A DNA stretch of 54,282 bases, taken from NCBI GenBank assembly GCA_016934325.1, contig JAFGSV010000015.1, forward strand, positions 1 to 54,282. Direction: 5' to 3'. Made by a program: the position numbers and the translations under genes. Positions 49,311 to 54,282 of this stretch are shown here, one piece after another (the stretch's first letter is position 1; every line of letters starts with the position of its first letter). Source of the DNA: Candidatus Aenigmatarchaeota archaeon. GTDB lineage: Archaea > Aenigmatarchaeota > Aenigmatarchaeia > QMZP01 > JAFGSV01. The notes under the pieces were generated by a model. That model ran no database searches. It saw only the letters and a list, made by a program, of their open reading frames with translations, and was not told where the DNA came from.

Positions 49311-50498
49311 GCGCTTCTGCTTCAGCAGGACGCTCTGCCTGACGTAATCCGATATCGGCAGCCTGAGCAGCGAATCGACGTGCCGCAGCGCCCCCTCCTT
49401 CGTGTCGAACTTTTCGGCGCGCTGCCTGAAGGCGTTCCTCACGTTCTCGAGCACCTGCCACACGCCGAGGGGCACGACGTAGCCCTCGTGCACCTCCCTG
49501 AACACGACCACCCTCGCCTGCCTCCGCATCTTGAGCAGGCCCTCGGCGACCCCGAGCCTGCTGGCGTAGAACCCCCCGCCCTGCAGCTCGGCGTAGCTTG
49601 TCCTGCCGCCGTGCGGCTCGTATTCCCCGAGCACCTCGGTCCGCTTCGCGTTCATGGACCAGGGGGTCCCAGGAGCCCACGCCTCGAAGTTCTCGAACTC
49701 CCAGTTCCCGGGCATGAGCAGCACGACGAAATGGTTGTCCAGATACGCGCTGGAGAAAACCGTGAAATCGTTGACGCTCCTAAGCTTCTTGACATCCCCG
49801 ATCAGCATGTCGGCTATCGTGGTCTGAGACGCGGTTATGCTCCACCTGGTCGGCACGAGCTTCCTGTTCTCCCTTACCCCGAGGGCGCCCGAGCTGAGTA
49901 TGGTGCTTATCTTGTACACGTCCTGGCCGGCCAAGTAGAGCTGGAAGCTGGCATCCCTAGCCTTGAGGTCGTCCGAGACCACCTTTTCGACCCGGGCGGG
50001 CACCCTGACGTTCTGGCCCAGGCTGAAGCTGAGCAGCTTGGCGGTGGGGCCCATCGGCTGGGTGACGTCCGAGAAGCTCACCCTGTAGACCGGCTTGCCC
50101 TTGAAGCGCATCTCCACGTCGGGCGGCCTGCTCGCCATCGCTATCTCCTGCATGTCGTATATTGTCCGTGCCCTGGAATAAACGCTGCTGACTTCCTTTG
50201 ACCTCAGAAGGCTCGACCTCATCTCGACCAGCGACGAATAGCTGGTCCCGAACCATTTGGAGGGGTCGTCTATGACCGAGATGTTCTCGCTCGTGAGTGG
50301 AGCGAGCGGGCCGACGAAGACGTTGGGATAGTTGTAGTGGCCAATGAAGACAGATGTCGTCTGGCCGAAGAAGCTCTCCTTCAGGCTCGGGCCTATCTTG
50401 GACTTCAGCGAGAACCTGCTCATGACGGGGCATATCGAGAGGCCGCATAGCCTCCTCGATCCCTTGCACACCAGGCACATCCTTGCCGGGGATACCAT
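49290..50498 (-). CDS. nreA: archaeal DNA repair protein NreA
   Basis: Archaeal NreA/B family (DUF650 plus DUF651), linked to DNA damage tolerance and PCNA. It has 402 aa, normal length. The N-terminal zinc-finger-like C8-x2-C11-x6-C18-x4-C23 is present, then the DUF650 part with SVFIGHYNYPNVFVGP, WFGTSYSSLVEMRSSLLRS and QEIAMASRP. DUF651 has HFVVLLMPGNWEFENFEAW. The C-terminus QKRLEEFM is close to a PCNA-interacting PIP box (Q-x-x-L-x-x-F), with Met in the last aromatic position. TATA box 27 nt upstream, leaderless. It is upstream of the 189-aa gene only by convergent overlap. Confidence 0.93.
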   Translation of the reverse strand: MVSPARMCLVCKGSRRLCGLSICPVMSRFSLKSKIGPSLKESFFGQTTSVFIGHYNYPNVFVGPLAPLTSENISVIDDPSKWFGTSYSSLVEMRSSLLRSKEVSSVYSRARTIYDMQEIAMASRPPDVEMRFKGKPVYRVSFSDVTQPMGPTAKLLSFSLGQNVRVPARVEKVVSDDLKARDASFQLYLAGQDVYKISTILSSGALGVRENRKLVPTRWSITASQTTIADMLIGDVKKLRSVNDFTVFSSAYLDNHFVVLLMPGNWEFENFEAWAPGTPWSMNAKRTEVLGEYEPHGGRTSYAELQGGGFYASRLGVAEGLLKMRRQARVVVFREVHEGYVVPLGVWQVLENVRNAFRQRAEKFDTKEGALRHVDSLLRLPISDYVRQSVLLKQKRLEEFMK

Positions 50499-50519
50499 AT
50501 ATGAGAGTTGCGGCCAGGT

Positions 50520-50530
50520 ATTATATAGTT
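50520..50530 (-). promoter_or_regulatory. TATA box of nreA
   Basis: AACTATATAAT on the minus strand, about 27 nt before the ATG at 50498. Confidence 0.6.
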
Positions 50531-50536
50531 GAATTT

Positions 50537-51196
50537 TCAGTCACTTTTCAGATTTCTCCTGGCACACTTCGAGCTGAGAACGCACCTTCCGCAAGAAGGG
50601 TCCTTCCTGCAGTCAGCCTTGGCGAGCTCTACGATCAGGGCGTGGAATTCCCTGTACACATCCACGTCCCTTGGCAGGTTCTCCTCGAAGAACCCGCGCC
50701 ACTCCTCATACCCATTCATGCCGTCGATCCCCAGCCTCTTGAAGACCCTGCGCGTGTAGGCGTCGATCACGAAGACGGGCCTTCCGAGGGCATAGAGTAG
50801 GATGGAATCCGCTGTCTCCGGGCCGAGCCCGCTGACCCCCAGCAGCTGAGGCCTGGTGACATCCGCGGAGAACTTTTCAAACCCACCGAACCCGAGCACG
50901 AAAGCGGCGAAATGCCTGAGCCTTTCCGCCTTCTGACTGTAAAAGCCGCTCGGCCTTATGAGCCTCTCCAGCTCATGCAATGATGTTTCCATCACCTCTC
51001 GCGGGCCGGTGACTTTCGCCACCCTAAGATTAGCAAGGGCAAGCTCCACGTTCCTCCAGTTCGTGTTCTGCGTGAGTATGGCTCCCAGGCAGACCTCCCA
51101 TTCCGGCGGAGAGAACCCGTTCGACATCGGCCACCATCCCTGCCGCCCGAAGCGGTCAAGAAGGGCCTCGTAGACGCTCAGCAGATCCATGACCAT
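50537..51196 (-). CDS. MagIII-type HhH-GPD DNA glycosylase (COG2231-like)
   Basis: Endonuclease III-related base-excision glycosylase, 219 aa. It has GWWPMSNGFSPPEWEVCLGAILTQNTNW, the helix-hairpin-helix VSGLGPETADSILLYALGRPVF and catalytic-type Asp D145 in VIDAYTRR. Glu127 occupies the place of endonuclease III's lysine, as in the COG2231 group that includes Helicobacter pylori MagIII. A monofunctional glycosylase for 3-methyladenine-like damage is thus more likely than a bifunctional AP lyase. C196-x5-C-x2-C-x5-C211 could hold a [4Fe-4S] cluster. It lies 38 nt upstream of nreA on the same strand; both are repair genes. Confidence 0.9.
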   Translation of the reverse strand: MVMDLLSVYEALLDRFGRQGWWPMSNGFSPPEWEVCLGAILTQNTNWRNVELALANLRVAKVTGPREVMETSLHELERLIRPSGFYSQKAERLRHFAAFVLGFGGFEKFSADVTRPQLLGVSGLGPETADSILLYALGRPVFVIDAYTRRVFKRLGIDGMNGYEEWRGFFEENLPRDVDVYREFHALIVELAKADCRKDPSCGRCVLSSKCARRNLKSD

Positions 51197-51204
51197 AAGA
51201 CAGT

Positions 51205-51216
51205 AATTTAAAATTT
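51205..51216 (+). promoter_or_regulatory. TATA-like AT-rich element between the glycosylase and HAD genes
   Basis: AATTTAAAATTT centred about 23 nt before the ATG at 51234. It is nearly palindromic and lies in the 37-bp divergent spacer, so it could serve one or both directions. Confidence 0.4.
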
Positions 51217-51233
51217 GTCATAAAAACATTTAC

Positions 51234-51977
51234 ATGCCCTTCCCAGTCGACGGGATTGCTTTCGACGTCGGCAACACGCTGATAACAGACCCCTTCGACA
51301 GGGTCCTGAAGATGAAGGCCTTCGAGCTCAAGAGGGCGTTCTCGCAGGCCGGCTACACTTTCAGCGCGGGCGAGATAACCGATGCCTGGTCCGAAGCAAA
51401 TAAGAGGGTCAACTACCCGTTCATCAGCCATTTCTACCAGGAACCCGGCATTCTCAGGTACTGCATGGATCTGCTAAAGGTCAGCGGACATGAAAGGCAA
51501 GACGTCATCACGCAGCTGATTATCATATACAGGAGCGGCCTGAAGCCGGTCATAACGACAGACAGGCAGATAAAGGGGGTTAAGAAGGCCATCGCGGAGC
51601 TGGGCGCCATGGGGAAGCGTCTCATCGTGTTCGGCAACGGACGGCAGAGGGATACAGAGCTGTGCCTTTCCTGGACAGGCTTGCGGAGCCATTTCGGCAC
51701 GGTGACGTCGAGCGAGAAGCTCGGCATCGAGAAGCCCGACCCCAGGGTGTTCAGCTACATCCTCAAGGCGCTCGGCACGGACCCGGGCAGGAGCATGTAC
51801 GTGGGCGACGAGCCCCTGAACGACATTTGCCCGGCGAAGAGGGCAGGTATGCTTGCGATACAGTTCATAACCAAGGACCATGTCAGCACGCCGTGGAGGA
51901 ACTACAGCCCGAAGAAGGGATGCAGGCCCGACGCGGTAATCGACTCCATCGGTAAGCTTCCGGAAATCATCAGGTGA
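51234..51977 (+). CDS. HAD superfamily hydrolase
   Basis: HAD-like phosphatase or related hydrolase, 247 aa. Motif I is DVGNTL with nucleophile D11 and Gly at +2 in place of the usual Asp. Motif II is VFGNG, motif III is K167 in EKPDPRVF, and motif IV is GDEPLND (191-197). A helical cap of about 90 residues lies between motifs I and II (C1-type). DxGN forms occur in YihX-like sugar phosphatases, so activity is still expected; the substrate is unknown. It is cytoplasmic. The start codon is close to an AT-rich promoter element and has no ribosome-binding site. Confidence 0.87.
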   Translation: MPFPVDGIAFDVGNTLITDPFDRVLKMKAFELKRAFSQAGYTFSAGEITDAWSEANKRVNYPFISHFYQEPGILRYCMDLLKVSGHERQDVITQLIIIYRSGLKPVITTDRQIKGVKKAIAELGAMGKRLIVFGNGRQRDTELCLSWTGLRSHFGTVTSSEKLGIEKPDPRVFSYILKALGTDPGRSMYVGDEPLNDICPAKRAGMLAIQFITKDHVSTPWRNYSPKKGCRPDAVIDSIGKLPEIIR

Positions 51978-52045
51978 GGAAAGCAGGCCTGTTTTTAAAG
52001 ATTCTCTTCGGGCTGGATCAGGCGGAACAGATCAGCTGCGCCGGC

Positions 52046-54282
52046 TCAGGGATATTCATGGGCGCCGATATCCCAGGATGCGCCCTGGGGCCTCGGATGA
52101 CCTTCATGATCCACATTGAAATCGAAATCGGGGAAAGCCGCCATTTGCAGATTTTCGCTGACATCAGTTCCCGCGTCTATCAACTCGCTGTCCGGCCTGA
52201 GGTTGAAATCGGTCAACTCTGTGAAATAATCATACAGGCTTGCGGGATCCGATGCAGACGGGTTCAATATGCTTCCATCGCCAAAGCCGACGTCTTCCCA
52301 ATAGCTGTAATAGAAGCCGGTGACGCTGTAGAAGTTGTGGTCGATTATGACGTTGTCCCACAAGTGTTCGGGAGGCATGCTCAGGATGCAGTCTATGAAC
52401 ACGTTGTTCTTGACATCAGAGTGCCTCACGTAGTAATCTGGGTCGTCCTGACCACCGTCCAGTCTCGCCATGCTCTCGTAGAACACGTTGTTGTATATGT
52501 AGCTCTCGTTCGCGCTGTTAATTCCCGCGGGCCCGCCCACGACTATGTTGTTGATGAAGTAGGTCGGGCCGTTCGCGCTGAACCACGTGTTTTGCAGCGG
52601 CCCCTCCTGCAGAAGGTAATTCCCGTCCACGACGACATTCCTTGTCTTGTACAGCTGGATATTATCGGGATGCGTCCTTGCGGAGCCCTGGTGATGGACG
52701 AAATTCCCCCTGATCACGACATCCTCAACATAATAGATCTGAGCACCGCCCATGCCGACCCATATGCCGTTGTCAAGATTTCCATACACGTCATTGTACT
52801 GAATGACGTAATCGTTGCCGTCCATCAGGCTTATCCCCTGCCCATAATTGTTGTGCAGCTTGCAATTCTCGACAAGCAGCCCTTCGCATCTGAACCTGCA
52901 GCTGACCCCATCCAGCATATTGTGATGGATATCGCAATTCCTAACAATACCATTCCTGTTGGTGCCCTCCCCGAAACCAGCCGTAAAGGGAAGAGCCGTC
53001 CCCTGGTAATGCTTCAATTCGAGGCCGTCGAATATGATGTAGTCATTGTCCTTGTTGTATTCATTTAGATCGAACGCGCTCTCCTCCTTGCTTATGTCGA
53101 CATCTTCTATGACATAGCCGTCGTAGGGCCATACGTAAAGGTCATAAGCATCGGCCAAATCAACGCTCGCGAAGATCATCATGAGGTTTCTCGGCCTGCC
53201 TGCCAGGCCTATCGTGAAAGTCTGCGTCTCCGATTCCTGCATGTCAGTGTTCACGGTCAATTCTGCCCCTGAAGTCTCATTGATCAGGAAGAACATTATC
53301 CTCTGTATGTTCCCGGGAGCCGAACTCGCATGGACCGTGACATCCAGTGTCTGGTCCGGATTCTCCTGCCAATCGGTCACTTCAAGCTTACCTTCATCGA
53401 TATAATACTCCCCCTCCTTGTCAAGGATGCTGAGGTGATTCCTCAATGCGTACCTGTCCAGGTCCCTGGCGATGTCCCCGACCAGTGCCCATTGGTTATA
53501 CCCGACGACCAGCCTGTTCTCGCTTGATATGAAATCGAGGACCTCCCTCCCAAGAACGGAATTGGTGTCACCATCAAACAGCAGCATGGTGGCCCCTACC
53601 CAGAAATCGTCCGGCTGGGTGAGGAACCCTGAATCGACCAGCTGATAATGGCTCTCGTCCGTCGAATCGTTGTTCTCGTTATAGGGCACCTTCATGAAAT
53701 AATCGGTTTCCATCTGGTCATGGGGGTTTATCTGGTCGGGCTCCTGCGCGATGAACAACGGGACATCGCCCAGATACAGCGCCTTGGGCTCCCAGCCTAT
53801 CGTGGTCTTGTAGATATTGGCATCGTGGACCGTCCAGTCATCAGGATCCAGCCTGACCGTCCCCACTATCATCGGGGGGTTGTTGGGATCCAGGGCCTTG
53901 TAGGTTATCGGGCTGCCCTCTGAACCGCTGTTCGCGGGGGCAATCATACCTTCCCTGTATATGCCGGGGGCAATCAGTACGGTATCCCCCGCCAGCAAAC
54001 TGTCAGCAGCCTTCTGTATAGTCTTCCATGGATGCACTGACGTCCCTGGATTTGAATCGGATCCCGTGTTCACATCGACATAATAGAAATCCCCTATAGG
54101 GCATTCACCGCAATCCGGGGGGCAGCTGACGCAGGATTCAAAACCATTGCAGCTCCCATCGCCGCAGACGGGGGCTGCGGCACAAACACCCCCATTGCAG
54201 TTGCCGCTCAGGCAGTCGGCATCGGCCAGGCAGGACCCGCCCAGGCCGCAGCCGCCGCAAGAGCCGCCGCAATCGACATCGG
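52046..54282 (-). CDS. Cys-rich surface protein with beta-helix domain (5' end beyond window)
   Basis: The frame is open to the window edge, so the N-terminus is missing; at least 744 residues are visible. The first 70 or so visible residues are Cys-rich (CGGSCGGCGLGGSC, CGDGSCNGFESCVSCPPDCGEC), using the same CGDG...C-x-x-D-C idea as the giant proteins. Then YVDVNTGSDSNPGTSVHPWKTIQ, followed by TVLIAPGIYRE, is a DUF1565-type start of a right-handed parallel beta-helix. Rungs such as IVRNCDIHHNML, LLVENCKLHNNYG, YVIQYNDVYGNLD and VVIRGNFVHHQG follow. Such domains often bind or cleave polysaccharides; no catalytic residues are evident. It ends DIGAHEYP. Probably secreted. Confidence 0.85.
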   Translation of the reverse strand, partial: DVDCGGSCGGCGLGGSCLADADCLSGNCNGGVCAAAPVCGDGSCNGFESCVSCPPDCGECPIGDFYYVDVNTGSDSNPGTSVHPWKTIQKAADSLLAGDTVLIAPGIYREGMIAPANSGSEGSPITYKALDPNNPPMIVGTVRLDPDDWTVHDANIYKTTIGWEPKALYLGDVPLFIAQEPDQINPHDQMETDYFMKVPYNENNDSTDESHYQLVDSGFLTQPDDFWVGATMLLFDGDTNSVLGREVLDFISSENRLVVGYNQWALVGDIARDLDRYALRNHLSILDKEGEYYIDEGKLEVTDWQENPDQTLDVTVHASSAPGNIQRIMFFLINETSGAELTVNTDMQESETQTFTIGLAGRPRNLMMIFASVDLADAYDLYVWPYDGYVIEDVDISKEESAFDLNEYNKDNDYIIFDGLELKHYQGTALPFTAGFGEGTNRNGIVRNCDIHHNMLDGVSCRFRCEGLLVENCKLHNNYGQGISLMDGNDYVIQYNDVYGNLDNGIWVGMGGAQIYYVEDVVIRGNFVHHQGSARTHPDNIQLYKTRNVVVDGNYLLQEGPLQNTWFSANGPTYFINNIVVGGPAGINSANESYIYNNVFYESMARLDGGQDDPDYYVRHSDVKNNVFIDCILSMPPEHLWDNVIIDHNFYSVTGFYYSYWEDVGFGDGSILNPSASDPASLYDYFTELTDFNLRPDSELIDAGTDVSENLQMAAFPDFDFNVDHEGHPRPQGASWDIGAHEYP

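Noticed and set aside
51234-51977. HAD protein as a dead enzyme because Asp+2 is Gly
   Set aside because: Active YihX-like phosphatases also have D-x-G-N, and the other motifs are intact.

Overview
The window comes from an archaeon. It carries a group II chaperonin (thermosome), the archaeal repair protein NreA, archaeal regulators of the COG1709 and COG1395 types, a DUF63 membrane protein, an archaeal secretion/pilus ATPase with paired TadC-like membrane proteins, many proteins with pilin-type (class III) N-termini, and TATA boxes about 25-30 nt upstream of start codons. Coding DNA is rather GC-rich and uses AUA codons freely. Class III signals, giant Cys-rich surface proteins and a tRNA with two introns would fit a DPANN-type or another uncultivated lineage, but the sequence does not settle the phylum.

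Layout. 1-8,003: housekeeping genes (phosphoesterase, COG1709 regulator, an Hjc-like nuclease with an altered active site, AMP-forming acetyl-CoA synthetase, small unknowns) and a translationally coupled pair, a TrkA-type K+ regulatory protein and a membrane pyrophosphatase of the K+-dependent sequence type. 8,061-14,385: a type IV pilus/secretion operon (ATPase, two TadC-like proteins, a class III pilin) with three further pilin-like genes and a coiled-coil protein upstream. 14,484-17,236: thermosome and a COG1395 regulator. 17,317-17,476: a tRNA-Ile(UAU) gene that appears to be split by an anticodon-loop intron and a T-loop intron; the second has a textbook bulge-helix-bulge. 17,514-20,565: three related lipoproteins. 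20,602-23,650: a DUF63 protein and an unknown membrane-linked gene group containing a 27-codon mini-gene.

23,685-48,659: a roughly 25-kb minus-strand surface locus. Five pilin-like or membrane-anchored proteins lie at its upstream end. They are followed by two paralogous copies of one three-gene cassette: a large pseudopilin of 609/638 aa, a giant protein with ten CGNG-type Cys repeats (1489/2048 aa), and an exported single-TM protein (442/457 aa). Downstream come a membrane-anchored beta protein and a 1004-aa zinc-ribbon/multi-TM/exported-domain protein whose outer domain resembles the three lipoproteins. I read this as an undescribed disulfide-rich surface appendage or adhesion system, probably using the pilus ATPase operon at 8-12 kb. 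48,741-54,282: a small membrane protein, nreA, a MagIII-type DNA glycosylase, a HAD hydrolase, and the 3' part of another Cys-rich surface protein ending in a beta-helix domain.

Promoter pattern: most first genes have a TATA-like box centred 23-30 nt before the start codon and no Shine-Dalgarno sequence, so they are probably leaderless. Genes inside operons have GGTGGT- or GGAGG-type ribosome-binding sites or overlapping stop/start codons.
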